This document shows, piece after piece, positions 22,555 to 30,798 of a stretch of DNA of 34,842 bases. The notes under the pieces are model-generated. The model did no database searches. It had not been told where the DNA came from and was given only the letters and a program-made list of their open reading frames with translations. The translations under genes were made by a program, and so were the position numbers. The stretch covers positions 1-34,842 of the forward strand of contig QIDH01000029.1 in the NCBI GenBank assembly GCA_003229305.1. Direction: 5' to 3'. Position 1 is the first letter of the stretch, and every line of letters begins with the position of its first letter. Origin of the DNA: Acidimicrobiia bacterium (lineage in GTDB: Bacteria; Actinomycetota; Acidimicrobiia; Spongiisociales; Spongiisociaceae).

Positions 22555-23413
22555 CAGTTCCTCCTGTGAAATCTTCGATGGTCGGGTTGGTTTGGCTGGC
22601 CACGATGACCAGTTCGACTCGCCGGTTGGCCGAGCGGCCTTCCGGCGTTTCGTTGGAAGCGTTGGGTCGGTATTCGCCGTAGCCGGTGGCAGACAGACGG
22701 GTCGGGTCGATTCCATACGTACTGTGCATGATGTTGAGAACAGCCAACGCTCGGTCAGCCGACAGGTTCCAGTTCGTATACCCGGCGTTGTTGAGCGGGA
22801 CAGAGTCTGTGTGTCCTTCCACCAGAATCTGGTTGTCGAAATCGGCCAGGATCGGAGCGATGATGCCGATAAGTTCACTCCCGTTCTCCGAGATCGTGAA
22901 CTCACCGCTCCCGAACAGCACACCGTCCGTCGCGATAGCGACCACAAGCCCCCTGGAGTCCAGTTCGAAGGTCGGGGCCGTCCCGATCTCGGCTGCTGAG
23001 AAGGCCATACTGAGCGCTTCTCTCACGGCGATGAGATCGTTCTGCGTCAGCAGCCGAGGAGCCGGCGCGGAAGGGTCGGTCGGTGGGGGCGGAGGCGGCG
23101 CGACGGAATCGTTGTCGCGAGTCGGCATCCCATCGAGGATTTGGATGCCTTCGATTCCGGCGTCGCCCACTTCGGGCTCGTTCGAAGCCGCCCCCACCAA
23201 AGCCTCTCCTCCCTCGAGAAGGCCTTCTGAAACGGACTCGTTTTGGAAAACATCTTCGAGACCTGAAACGAACAGCAGGAACTTCTGTTGGTCCACCTGG
23301 GAGATGGCATAGAGCATTACGAAGAACGCCATCATCAGGGTCACCACGTCTCCGTACGTCGTGAGCCAGCGCAGCTCATTGTCCGCCTCTGGTTCTTTGC
23401 GTTTCAGCGCCAT
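22547..23413 (-). CDS. motB: Flagellar stator protein MotB
   Basis: A 288-residue stator subunit. WLTTYGDVVTLMMAFFVMLYAIS is the single membrane helix with the proton-conducting Asp (TYGD). A Pro-rich linker PPPPPPTDPSAPAP follows. The C-terminal OmpA-like peptidoglycan-binding domain contains ILVEGHTDSVPLNNAGYTNWNLSADRA and YGEYRPNASNETPEGRSANRRVEL. It anchors MotA to the cell wall. The start lies one base after the motA stop and the end overlaps fliL. Confidence 0.96.
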   Translation of the reverse strand: MALKRKEPEADNELRWLTTYGDVVTLMMAFFVMLYAISQVDQQKFLLFVSGLEDVFQNESVSEGLLEGGEALVGAASNEPEVGDAGIEGIQILDGMPTRDNDSVAPPPPPPTDPSAPAPRLLTQNDLIAVREALSMAFSAAEIGTAPTFELDSRGLVVAIATDGVLFGSGEFTISENGSELIGIIAPILADFDNQILVEGHTDSVPLNNAGYTNWNLSADRALAVLNIMHSTYGIDPTRLSATGYGEYRPNASNETPEGRSANRRVELVIVASQTNPTIEDFTGGTDG

Positions 23414-23414
23414 G

Positions 23415-24200
23415 TCAGGCCGCCTTCTTCTTGCCAGAACGCACGTCGAGACCCTGGCGGTTATCTGGCGCCAGAAAGGCTTCCAGTCGTTCGACGATCG
23501 CTCTGGGGCTCGCTCCTGACTGGAGGGCGATGACCCCGTCGATTGCCATGTCCTTCACGGTCAGCTCAGCGGAGTGGAGGCGAGCGAGTTTGGACCCGAT
23601 CGGCAGGAAGACGAGGTTGGCGAAAATGACCCCGTAGAGAGTGGTCAACAAGGCGACGGAAAGACCCGCTCCGAGCTGGGCGGGATCTGAGAGGTTGCCC
23701 AACATGTTGATGAGGCCGATGACGGTCCCCACCATGCCCATGGTCGGTGCATACCCACCGAGGGCCTTCCAGAAGGCGATGTTGTTCTGGTGTCTGGCGT
23801 CCATCGCGCCCAGCTCGATCTCCATCACCTCACGCACCTTGTCGGCGTCGAGGCCGTCAACCACCTGCTGAAGGCCTGCTTTGAGAAACTCGTCGTCGAG
23901 TTCGTTGATGCTCGATTCGAGAGCCAGAACCCCGTCTCGTCTTGCGATCTCAGCGAACCCCATGAGTTTGGTGACCGTCGCGTCTCCGTCGGCGAGCTTG
24001 GCGGTGAGGGCCACGATCGCAGCCTTGGGCGCCGACTTGACGTCTGGAATGTCGAAGCCGGACAAGGTCACACCGAGGGCACCGACGACAACCAAAAACA
24101 ACGAAGAGGGTCCGATCAGCGCACCGAAGGAGTTGCCGTCCATAACGGTGGAAATGACGATGGCCATGATCGCGAGGACGATGCCGATAATGGTCGTCAT
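23415..24200 (-). CDS. motA: Flagellar stator protein MotA
   Basis: A 261-residue four-helix proton channel subunit. N-terminal helix TTIIGIVLAIMAIVISTVM is followed by the long cytosolic loop (about 60-150) with charged residues for FliG contact. GGYAPTMGMVGTVIGLINML is the conserved helix-3 proline region, and helix 4 follows in LLTTLYGVIFANLVFLPIGSKLA. ATG 24200 has AGGTG six bases upstream; an in-frame GTG three codons earlier is less likely. MotA uses protons or sodium, not decidable here. It is co-transcribed with motB and fliL. Confidence 0.96.
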   Translation of the reverse strand: MTTIIGIVLAIMAIVISTVMDGNSFGALIGPSSLFLVVVGALGVTLSGFDIPDVKSAPKAAIVALTAKLADGDATVTKLMGFAEIARRDGVLALESSINELDDEFLKAGLQQVVDGLDADKVREVMEIELGAMDARHQNNIAFWKALGGYAPTMGMVGTVIGLINMLGNLSDPAQLGAGLSVALLTTLYGVIFANLVFLPIGSKLARLHSAELTVKDMAIDGVIALQSGASPRAIVERLEAFLAPDNRQGLDVRSGKKKAA

Positions 24201-24637
24201 GCGCAGCACCTACCCGTTCGAAAACCGGACGGGCTGACCAATATTCGTTTGTCGAGACGGCATCCGAGCCGGGACATCCCGCACCTCCGTGTGCGTAACT
24301 GTTCAATTCACCTGTCGTCAATAGCAGGCGCTCAGTAACCACTTTCAGTGGTATTTGTAGAGGCGCTTTCCGCAGTCCGCTGTCCGCTATCCGCCGCGGC
24401 CTACGGTGGGAGGGATGGGTAGGGCGTCAAACACTTGATTGGTGCAACCCGAGAAGCTCCTTGGTGGCCTGTCTATGGCCGCCGGAAAGGGCCAGACCTG
24501 AACCGTGCGGCCGTGACCGCCAGATCGCCGTGACGTATACAACGCCGCGAGCGGACGGCGGATAGCGGATAGCGGAGAACGGACTTCGGATATCGGGGAT
24601 TGAGCCCGGGGGTAGGGTCCCGGGCTCAATCATTCAA
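24201..24637. repeat. 437-bp gap between flgE and motA with inverted heptad repeats
   Basis: TCCGCTGTCCGCTATCCGCCG at 24376-24396 and its inverted counterpart CGGCGGATAGCGGATAGCGG at 24556-24575 pair over 21 bp with one mismatch, enclosing about 160 bp. The unit is a heptad (GGATAGC/GGACAGC). An ACCACT-TTC-AGTGGT palindrome (24338-24352) lies between the motA side and the repeats. Right of the repeats stands the terminator described at 24598-24631. No gene: translations are the Ser/Pro/Arg strings typical of heptad repeats. The motA promoter should be left of the repeats. Confidence 0.6.
24598..24631 (-). terminator. Hairpin terminator after flgE
   Basis: A perfect 13-bp stem (GATTGAGCCCGGG paired with CCCGGGCTCAATC, 24598-24610 / 24619-24631) with an eight-base loop stands seven bases after the flgE stop. 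There is no T-tract on the minus strand, so it may work as an RNA-stabilising or factor-assisted end rather than a classical intrinsic terminator. Confidence 0.6.
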
Positions 24638-25867
24638 CTACCGCTTCATATTGACGAGGTCCTGCAGGATTTCGTCAGAGGCGGTGATGATCCTCGAGTT
24701 CGCCTGAAAACCACGCTGAGCGATGATCAGGTTGGTGAACTCCCTGGCCAGCTCGACGTTGGACATCTCCAGGGTGCCGGCAGCGAGCGTTCCACGGTCT
24801 GCGGTGTTCGCTTCCCCGATCCGGGCGCCGCCAGAATTGATCGACGCCTGGAAGTTCGAGTCGCCCACCCTCACCAGGCCGTTCGGATTGTTGAACGTCG
24901 CCAACGCGAGCTGACCGAGTGTCCGGGTCCAACCGTTGGAGAACTGACCGACGATCGTGCCGTCGTCTGCGATGGCGAAGTCGCGCAGGACACCAATGGC
25001 GTTGCCGTCCTGGTCTAGGGCTTCCATCGAGTCGTTCCCAGCGAACTGCACAAGCGGAGCGCCGGTACCGAGTTCGAGGTCGAACGCCATCGCAGCTGCG
25101 CCTGGTGGGGTATAGCCGGAAACGGCGATCGTACCCGCAGAGGTCAGATTTCCGCTCGAATCGAACGTCATCGCCGCGGGCGAAAGTGTCACTGCAGTTC
25201 CGTTGATCGTCCCGGTCGCCGTCCAGGCGTTGCTGGCCGTCTTGGTCATCGTGACGGTCAACTCCTGCGCATTGCCGAGGCTGTCGTACACGTTGATGCT
25301 GACCGCAGACGAGTCTCCCACTGCGAGGTCGGATGGCAGGTTGCCACCTATCGTCACCTCAGTAGTCACCACAGGGTCGATGACCTGGGCGAGCGGCATG
25401 GTGAGCGACGCTACCGGTGATTGTGTGTTGGTTATCCCAGTCGTAGGGTCGGTCACCCATCCCTGCACGATTTGGCCGCCGGCAGTCGTCAAGTTGCCGT
25501 CCGCATCGAACGAGAACGCACCCGCCCTCGTGAAGAACTGTTCACCACCGTCTTGGACAATGAAGAACCCGGAGCCCTGAATGGCTACATCGGTCTTTCG
25601 GCCGGTGACCTGGCTGGCCCCCTGGCTGAAGATGCCGTCTACGGCCCCGACCTCCACGCCCAATCCGACCTGAATCGGGTTGGAGCCGCCACTGCCGTTG
25701 CCGCCGGCGCCTGGTGCCTGGAACAGTTGTGATAGTGATTCTTGGAATGTGACCATCGAGGCCTTAAAGCCCTGAGTGTTCACGTTGGCGATGTTGTTAC
25801 CTACGACGTCCATCATCATCTGATGTGCACGTAATCCGGAGATAGCGGAGAACATCGATCGCATCAT
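24638..25867 (-). CDS. flgE: Flagellar hook protein FlgE
   Basis: A 409-residue axial protein. The N-terminus has MFSAISGLRAHQMMMDVVGNN then IANVNTQGFKAS, and DVAIQGSGFFIVQDGGEQFFTRAGAF follows, all hallmarks of the hook/rod family. The C-terminal helix is MSNVELAREFTNLIIAQRGF, ending NSRIITASDEILQDL. A central domain (about 140-310) of Thr/Gly-rich beta structure is hook-like. GGAG lies eight bases before ATG 25867. It is separated from flgD by 129 bp. Exported and assembled on the rod with FlgD as cap. Confidence 0.95.
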   Translation of the reverse strand: MMRSMFSAISGLRAHQMMMDVVGNNIANVNTQGFKASMVTFQESLSQLFQAPGAGGNGSGGSNPIQVGLGVEVGAVDGIFSQGASQVTGRKTDVAIQGSGFFIVQDGGEQFFTRAGAFSFDADGNLTTAGGQIVQGWVTDPTTGITNTQSPVASLTMPLAQVIDPVVTTEVTIGGNLPSDLAVGDSSAVSINVYDSLGNAQELTVTMTKTASNAWTATGTINGTAVTLSPAAMTFDSSGNLTSAGTIAVSGYTPPGAAAMAFDLELGTGAPLVQFAGNDSMEALDQDGNAIGVLRDFAIADDGTIVGQFSNGWTRTLGQLALATFNNPNGLVRVGDSNFQASINSGGARIGEANTADRGTLAAGTLEMSNVELAREFTNLIIAQRGFQANSRIITASDEILQDLVNMKR

Positions 25868-25996
25868 GGTGCGATCTCCTCTCTGTTACCCGTCCCTGGG
25901 ATGTCTGCGATGCCGTCCGATGGCATCGGCTTGTCTTGGTACCGACTTATTCCAGTACCCACTTTCATTGAAGGCCCCCCCTGCGTCGAAAGATCT

Positions 25997-26440
25997 CTAC
26001 GCCGGATCACCTCCATCTTCGGTTGGAGCGTCGGGGGCTTCGGTCACGCTCAGAACGTTGACCAACGGAACATCTGCCCCGTTCTCCATTTCGAGAATCG
26101 CCCCGTCCACGCTGAAGCGGATACCGCTCACGAGACCCGCTGTCGGCAGTCCGTCGAAGCCGATCGCCTCGACCTGCTTGCCGACCATTGCCAGAGCGGT
26201 CGAGAGTTGGGACATATTCATCAGCTGTTGCTGGTTTTCCGAGATCGCTTGGAGCGTCTCCACCATGGTGAACTGGGCGGTCTGCTGCATCATTGCGCTC
26301 GTGTCCGTTGGCTCGAGAGGGTTCTGGTAGCGGAGCTGGGCGAGCATCAGTTGGAGAAAGACGTCGGCATCAAGTGCCCCGAGGCCGCCGCTGCTGGCCG
26401 GCGGGGGGGCCGTTCCCGTTGCAGTAACTGCATCAACCAT
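25997..26440 (-). CDS. flgD: Flagellar hook cap protein FlgD
   Basis: A 147-residue FlgD, short for the family (about 220 in enterobacteria). The conserved N-terminus LDADVFLQLMLAQLRYQNPLEPTDTSAMM, then QTAQFTMVETLQAISEN, is the diagnostic FlgD region. After it comes a small beta domain only, so the Ig-like cap domain seen in longer homologues looks reduced. It lies 45 bp after fliK and is followed by flgE, the usual order. Confidence 0.92.
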   Translation of the reverse strand: MVDAVTATGTAPPPASSGGLGALDADVFLQLMLAQLRYQNPLEPTDTSAMMQQTAQFTMVETLQAISENQQQLMNMSQLSTALAMVGKQVEAIGFDGLPTAGLVSGIRFSVDGAILEMENGADVPLVNVLSVTEAPDAPTEDGGDPA

Positions 26441-26485
26441 GAGATTTCCTTTCGAGTTTCGCGGAAGTTTGAGAGAGTCCGATCA

Positions 26486-27796
26486 TCACGTGAGCTGGTC
26501 TTCGAGGAACGGGTCGAAATCTGGGCGGCGTCTGCGCTGGTCTGCTTGCTCCTCGTCCCACAACTGGCGTCGTTCGCCTTCGGAGTCGTATTCGGCAAAC
26601 TCTGAGATATCGAAACCCTTGTCGCCGAGGTTTTGAATCACCTGACGCATCCAGGCGATGTCGTCTCCTTTTGTTCCCTCTAGCTGGATCGACAATCCAT
26701 CGTGAACCACCGACACTCGGATGGTCAGGCCGTGCAGCTCGGCGCCTCGCAATGTGATCGATCGAGGCGGAGGAGCGTTTTCGGTAGTCTTTATCCACGT
26801 TTCGATGCGTTCGGCCATCCGGGCGGCCAGTGGACGTACCTCGACCCTCGCGGTTTCCTGCGCACCCGACAGCCGTCCAGGTGCCAGATCAGGCCGGTCG
26901 TCCGTGTTTGCCAACGTCTGGTCGATTCGGGGCGTCGGTGACTCAACGAACTCGCGATCTTGGACTCGAGCGATGTCCCGTGAGGGTCTGCTCGCCTCGG
27001 GGGAGAGGGGATCACCCCTGACCACCGGGACTCGAAGGAGGTTCTCTGCCGCTTTCCTGTCCGGCCCTTGGGGCTTGCGGTCTTGGGTGATTCGCTCCAG
27101 TGCCGGCAATGTCGGCCGAGCAACAGCATGAAGGGTGGAGGTCTTGGACGGGACAAACTTGCCCGTTTCGGGCATTGGTTCGGTTGGATTCGGCGGCAGT
27201 TTGGGTGGTTCGGGGTCTGCCTGATCGTGAGCGGGTGGGTCGACGATTGCAGGCTTCTCAGCGTCGGTCTCCATCGGCTGCTTGCCGCTGGGCGCTGTGG
27301 AGGGTCTCTCGGCCGTGTGTCGCCTTGGAGGTCCCTCGGAGGGTCTCGACGAGTCGGTCTCTCCATTCGCGGGATCGATCTCAAGCGGATCTCGGTCGGA
27401 GATGTTGTCGGGGGTGGGAGTCAACGAGTCACGCTCCACCACCTCCTGGTCCTTCACGCTCTGACCAGTCAGGGTGCTCGGCTGGATAGGATTCGTCTGG
27501 GCGGCGGTATGCGGTTCGGACACCAGGGCCATGACGCCAAGGCGGCCTGCCGCGATCTGGTCACCGAGGGTCGTCGCAACGGCCAGCGGCGCGGTCGACT
27601 CCGGCTCGGACTGATCTCGTGGCCCTCCGTCTTCGCCGCTGGATTCCTCTGGCATGAGTATTGTCGGGGTCAACTGGGGCGCGGCTCCCGCCAACGCAGC
27701 GAGCATGAGTTCGAACGGCCCTCCTTCGCTGGGAGTGGGAGCTGGCGTCGTCTGACCGGGTGTCGGCACAGGGCCCATCAAGATCGGGTCGATCAC
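26486..27796 (-). CDS. fliK: Flagellar hook-length control protein FliK
   Basis: A 436-residue protein with a long Pro/Ser/Thr/Glu-rich disordered N-terminal two thirds (PTPGQTTPAPTPSEGG and many similar stretches). A compact C-terminal domain follows, with ITLRGAELHGLTIRVSVVHDGLSIQLEGTKGDDIAWMRQVI, which fits the FliK C-terminal switch domain that contacts FlhB. FliK is secreted as a molecular ruler and switches export specificity when the hook is complete. GTG 27796 overlaps the preceding stop by four bases (GTGA). The assignment rests on position, composition and the C-terminal domain. Confidence 0.8.
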   Translation of the reverse strand: MIDPILMGPVPTPGQTTPAPTPSEGGPFELMLAALAGAAPQLTPTILMPEESSGEDGGPRDQSEPESTAPLAVATTLGDQIAAGRLGVMALVSEPHTAAQTNPIQPSTLTGQSVKDQEVVERDSLTPTPDNISDRDPLEIDPANGETDSSRPSEGPPRRHTAERPSTAPSGKQPMETDAEKPAIVDPPAHDQADPEPPKLPPNPTEPMPETGKFVPSKTSTLHAVARPTLPALERITQDRKPQGPDRKAAENLLRVPVVRGDPLSPEASRPSRDIARVQDREFVESPTPRIDQTLANTDDRPDLAPGRLSGAQETARVEVRPLAARMAERIETWIKTTENAPPPRSITLRGAELHGLTIRVSVVHDGLSIQLEGTKGDDIAWMRQVIQNLGDKGFDISEFAEYDSEGERRQLWDEEQADQRRRRPDFDPFLEDQLT

Positions 27797-28458
27797 TGGC
27801 TTCCTCCTAGGAGACGAAAACGGTCCAGAACTCTGGGCACATAGGCCTGAGTTTCTTGGATGTTGGGAATGCCGCCGCTTTGCACAACTCGGCCCGGTCC
27901 GGCGTTGTATGCAGCCAATCCGAGTTCAACGGATCCGAATCGGTCTATCTGCGCCTTGAGGTAGCGGGCTGCACCGCGGAGATTCTCGGTTGCATCAGTT
28001 GGATCTACGCCGAGTCCGGCAGCCGTGCCCGGCATGAGCTGGCCAAGTCCGATCGCTCCTGAACGTGAGATGGCGTCGGCTTGGAATTCGGATTCTGTCC
28101 AGACGAGGGCCGCTAGCAATTCTGGTTCGATGCCCTCCCGGTCGGCAGCCTCGGTGATCGCTCCGATGTACGGCCGTCCGGCATCGGGGATTCTTGTCGA
28201 CCATTCGAATGAACCGCTGCCGGCCCGGAATCCGACCTGGGCCGGTGTGGTCGAAGGAGCCAGGCCGATGAGTTGACCGAGCGTCAGGTCTCGAGAAACC
28301 GGCTCATCGATCGCGGTCGACTGAAGTTGTGACTGCCGTGTCTGGTCGCTTGCCTGATTCAGCATCGTGGCGAACTCGGCAGAAGGCGCCAGACTTCCGA
28401 CACGCCGTTCGATTGTGGCGATCCTGCTGAAGACTGCGTTTATGCCGATGGCGCTCAT
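27793..28458 (-). CDS. Flagellar-cluster lytic transglycosylase
   Basis: A 221-residue protein of the Slt/LT family. The C-terminal two thirds contain the catalytic Glu in LLAALVWTESEFQADAISRSG, the IGLGQLMPGTAAGLGV block and ELGLAAYNAGPGRV, the classical three LT motifs. The first 65 residues are a Ser/Thr/Gln-rich leader without a clear signal peptide, consistent with export by the flagellar route. It probably opens peptidoglycan for the rod, the job FlgJ does in proteobacteria. ATG 28458 overlaps the fliJ stop (ATGA); the end overlaps fliK. No dedicated flgJ is seen. Confidence 0.9.
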   Translation of the reverse strand: MSAIGINAVFSRIATIERRVGSLAPSAEFATMLNQASDQTRQSQLQSTAIDEPVSRDLTLGQLIGLAPSTTPAQVGFRAGSGSFEWSTRIPDAGRPYIGAITEAADREGIEPELLAALVWTESEFQADAISRSGAIGLGQLMPGTAAGLGVDPTDATENLRGAARYLKAQIDRFGSVELGLAAYNAGPGRVVQSGGIPNIQETQAYVPRVLDRFRLLGGSQ

Positions 28459-28895
28459 CGTTTCGTCCTCTGGTCTGGAGCCTGATGGCGCGCAGCCATC
28501 AACTCGTCGAGCACCCGCTCGGCGGCCTTCGCCGCGACGGTGGCGTCCTCTCGACGTTTCTTCGCCTCCAGTTCCTCCTTCGCCTCCAGGTCGTGCGCGG
28601 CGTCCTGCCACTTTCGTCGGTCGGTCCGCAGACGCGTCTCGGACGCATCGAGCTCAACCGCAGCAAGTTCCACCAACTCGGCGGTCGCGAGGCCTTGGAT
28701 CCGTAGGGTCAACGCTATATGGGCTGGCAGGGGCCGGTCGTCTCCGAGCATCGCCATTAACTCGTTTCGCCGGGTCTCGAGGGAATCCGCCTTGTCGGCG
28801 ACATCACGATGTGCGATCCCGAGGTCGCCGCGAGCCTTACGTTCGCGCATCGATGCCAGTCGCACCAAGGTGGCAAGTGGGTGGCGTCGTTTCAT
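28455..28895 (-). CDS. fliJ: FliJ-like export chaperone / ATPase stalk protein
   Basis: A 146-residue highly charged helical protein, mostly coiled coil: MKRRHPLATLVRLASMRERK starts the first helix and AKEELEAKKRREDATVAAKAAERVLDEL lies in the second. FliJ is the antiparallel coiled coil that plugs the FliI hexamer and couples it to FlhA. Sequence conservation is low in the family, so the call rests on size, the coiled-coil pattern and its position immediately after fliI. ATG 28895 overlaps the fliI stop by four bases. Confidence 0.75.
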   Translation of the reverse strand: MKRRHPLATLVRLASMRERKARGDLGIAHRDVADKADSLETRRNELMAMLGDDRPLPAHIALTLRIQGLATAELVELAAVELDASETRLRTDRRKWQDAAHDLEAKEELEAKKRREDATVAAKAAERVLDELMAARHQAPDQRTKR

Positions 28896-30187
28896 GTCAA
28901 CAGCCCCAGGCGAATGCAAAGGGCCTCGAGATCTGCGACAGAATCTTGCGCTGGAGTGAGATCCGATGCGGTCTGGCGAAAGAAATCGATGAGGTCAGGC
29001 GAAGCGGCGAGGCCGCGGTCAGCCCGAGGATTGGTGCCTGGCACATAGGCCCCGACTTCGACGAGGTCGCGCACCTCTTCTGCTGCTGCCAGGGCGCTGC
29101 GTACCGCAGCTGCCGCCGCCATGTGCTCAGGCGTTGAGATCTTGTCGGCCAGGCGGCTCAACGAGTGGAGGGGGTCGATCGCCGGATACCGGGTTTCGAT
29201 CGCTAAACGACGATCGAGCACGATATGGCCGTCGAGGATCGAGCGGGCGGCATCGGCGATTGGGTCGTTCATGTCATCGCCCTCCACCAGCACGCTGTAG
29301 AACCCTGACACCGTTCCGGTTGCCCTTGGCCCGGCTCGCTCCAACAGTTGGGGCAGCATTGAAAAAGATGAAGGCGTGTACCCGCGGGCCGTCGGAGGTT
29401 CCCCTGCGGCGAGGCCGATCTCTCGTTGCGCCATTGCCATCCGGGTGAGAGAGTCGACGAGCAAAAGGACGTCCGAACCTTGATCGGCGAACCATTCTGA
29501 GATTCGGGCAGCAAGGAAGCCGGCGCGGACCCTGAGAAGGGCCGGCTGATCCGAAGTGGCCACGACCACGACGCTCCGCTTCATTCCTTCTTCGCCGAGC
29601 TCGTCCTCGATGAACTCCCGAACCTCTCTACCTCGTTCTCCGACGAGGCCGACGACGGTGATATCTGCACTCGTGCCTCTCGCCATCATCCCCAGCAGCG
29701 TCGATTTGCCGACCCCGCTGCCTCCGAAGATCCCGAGCCGTTGGCCTCGCCCGGTTGGACAGAGAGTGTCGATCAGCCTCACACCGACCGACAGCTGAGA
29801 CGTGATCCTGGCTCGGTGAAGTGGGTTCGGCACCGGCGCGCCGAGGTCGACTTGTTCTCCGGCGATCGCCGGGCCGCCGTCGATGGGGTTTCCCATGGCG
29901 TCGATCACCCGTCCTATGAGTTGTTCGGACAGCCCGAACGGCAATCCTCCTTCCAGCCTGTGGACGGTATCCCGCTGGCCGATCCCTCTCTGGTCTCCGA
30001 AGAGAAGGGCAGATGCACCGCTCTCGGTCACAGCGACGATCTCGGCGAGCTGTGGGCCCTGATTGGTGGCGACCGAAACCAAGTCCCCTACCCGCAACCT
30101 CAGTCCTCGAACCTCTATGGAGGTCCCGGTGACTGCGCTGACCGCGCCGGTGACCGAAAACGCTCGTGCTGCCAAGGCTTGTTTCAC
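28892..30187 (-). CDS. fliI: Flagellum-specific ATPase FliI
   Basis: A 431-residue F1-like ATPase of the type III export system. Walker A is GGSGVGKST in LGIFGGSGVGKSTLLGMMAR, and Walker B is VLLLVDSLTRMAMAQREIGLA. Further family blocks are VGLVGERGREVREFIEDELG, PPTARGYTPSSFSMLPQLLERAG and GSGFYSVLVEGDDMNDPIAD-like text. It forms a hexamer at the export gate, using ATP to unload chaperones. GTG 30187 overlaps the fliH stop (GTGA); the longest frame begins earlier, inside fliH, and is rejected. Confidence 0.97.
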   Translation of the reverse strand: MKQALAARAFSVTGAVSAVTGTSIEVRGLRLRVGDLVSVATNQGPQLAEIVAVTESGASALLFGDQRGIGQRDTVHRLEGGLPFGLSEQLIGRVIDAMGNPIDGGPAIAGEQVDLGAPVPNPLHRARITSQLSVGVRLIDTLCPTGRGQRLGIFGGSGVGKSTLLGMMARGTSADITVVGLVGERGREVREFIEDELGEEGMKRSVVVVATSDQPALLRVRAGFLAARISEWFADQGSDVLLLVDSLTRMAMAQREIGLAAGEPPTARGYTPSSFSMLPQLLERAGPRATGTVSGFYSVLVEGDDMNDPIADAARSILDGHIVLDRRLAIETRYPAIDPLHSLSRLADKISTPEHMAAAAAVRSALAAAEEVRDLVEVGAYVPGTNPRADRGLAASPDLIDFFRQTASDLTPAQDSVADLEALCIRLGLLT

Positions 30188-30798
30188 GTGATGCCGTCCT
30201 CGGCCAAGATCTCCAACGCTGTCTTCCTGGTGAGGTCCGCCCTCGCCCATTCGCCGATCACCTTCGCCTCGCCTGGCTTGAGGTCAGGGTCGGCGACAAC
30301 GGCGATGCCTGGGGCCTCGATCTGTTCGGCGAGCGGTAGATCCGATTCACACATAGCGATCACCAGGTCCTGCTCGTCCAACAGGGCCAGAGTTTCTTCG
30401 AGTCTGCTCATGAGGGCTGCCCCTCCGTCGTGACCCGCGTGGCCGAGGACAAACTCGGTCAGTCCGATTGTTATCTGAACCATCTCTGCCTGCTGGCGTT
30501 CGAATTCGTCACGCAGATCCTGGCGGCACTTTTCGAGGGCGGCCTGGAGCGCATTGGAGGCGGACAGGAGCTGCTGGCGGGCAGATTCTCTTCCGGCTTC
30601 GAAACCCTCGTCGTATGCGCCGGTATGACGTGCTTGCCCGCCGTGGTCAGGAGCGACGATCTGGGTTTCGAGCGCGGCAACGGCCGCCTGACGAAGTACC
30701 CGGGGAATCCGCTGACCAGGTTGGATCTGGTCTACGGAGGTCCCGCCAACCAGTTCCAGATTGCCGTGCCTGAGTACCCGGCTAGGTGATGAGCTCAT
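30184..30798 (-). CDS. fliH: FliH-like export ATPase regulator
   Basis: A 204-residue protein. The middle is a long charged helix (EKCRQDLRDEFERQQAEMVQ, preceded by ARQQLLSASNALQAAL) with the FliH/V-ATPase stalk pattern. The C-terminal domain has VIAMCESDLPL and IAVVADPDLKPGEAKV, the 'v.v.p.d...i..d..l..G...v' fold that binds FliI. FliH inhibits FliI and links it to the C-ring. AGGAGG precedes ATG 30798; it overlaps fliG by 17 bp. Position between fliG and fliI confirms the call. Confidence 0.88.
   Translation of the reverse strand: MSSSPSRVLRHGNLELVGGTSVDQIQPGQRIPRVLRQAAVAALETQIVAPDHGGQARHTGAYDEGFEAGRESARQQLLSASNALQAALEKCRQDLRDEFERQQAEMVQITIGLTEFVLGHAGHDGGAALMSRLEETLALLDEQDLVIAMCESDLPLAEQIEAPGIAVVADPDLKPGEAKVIGEWARADLTRKTALEILAEDGIT

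Noticed and set aside
24387-24633. Two overlapping reverse frames rich in RSPLSAIR-type strings
   Set aside because: Heptad-repeat translations between flgE and motA, a known source of false genes; no start signal.
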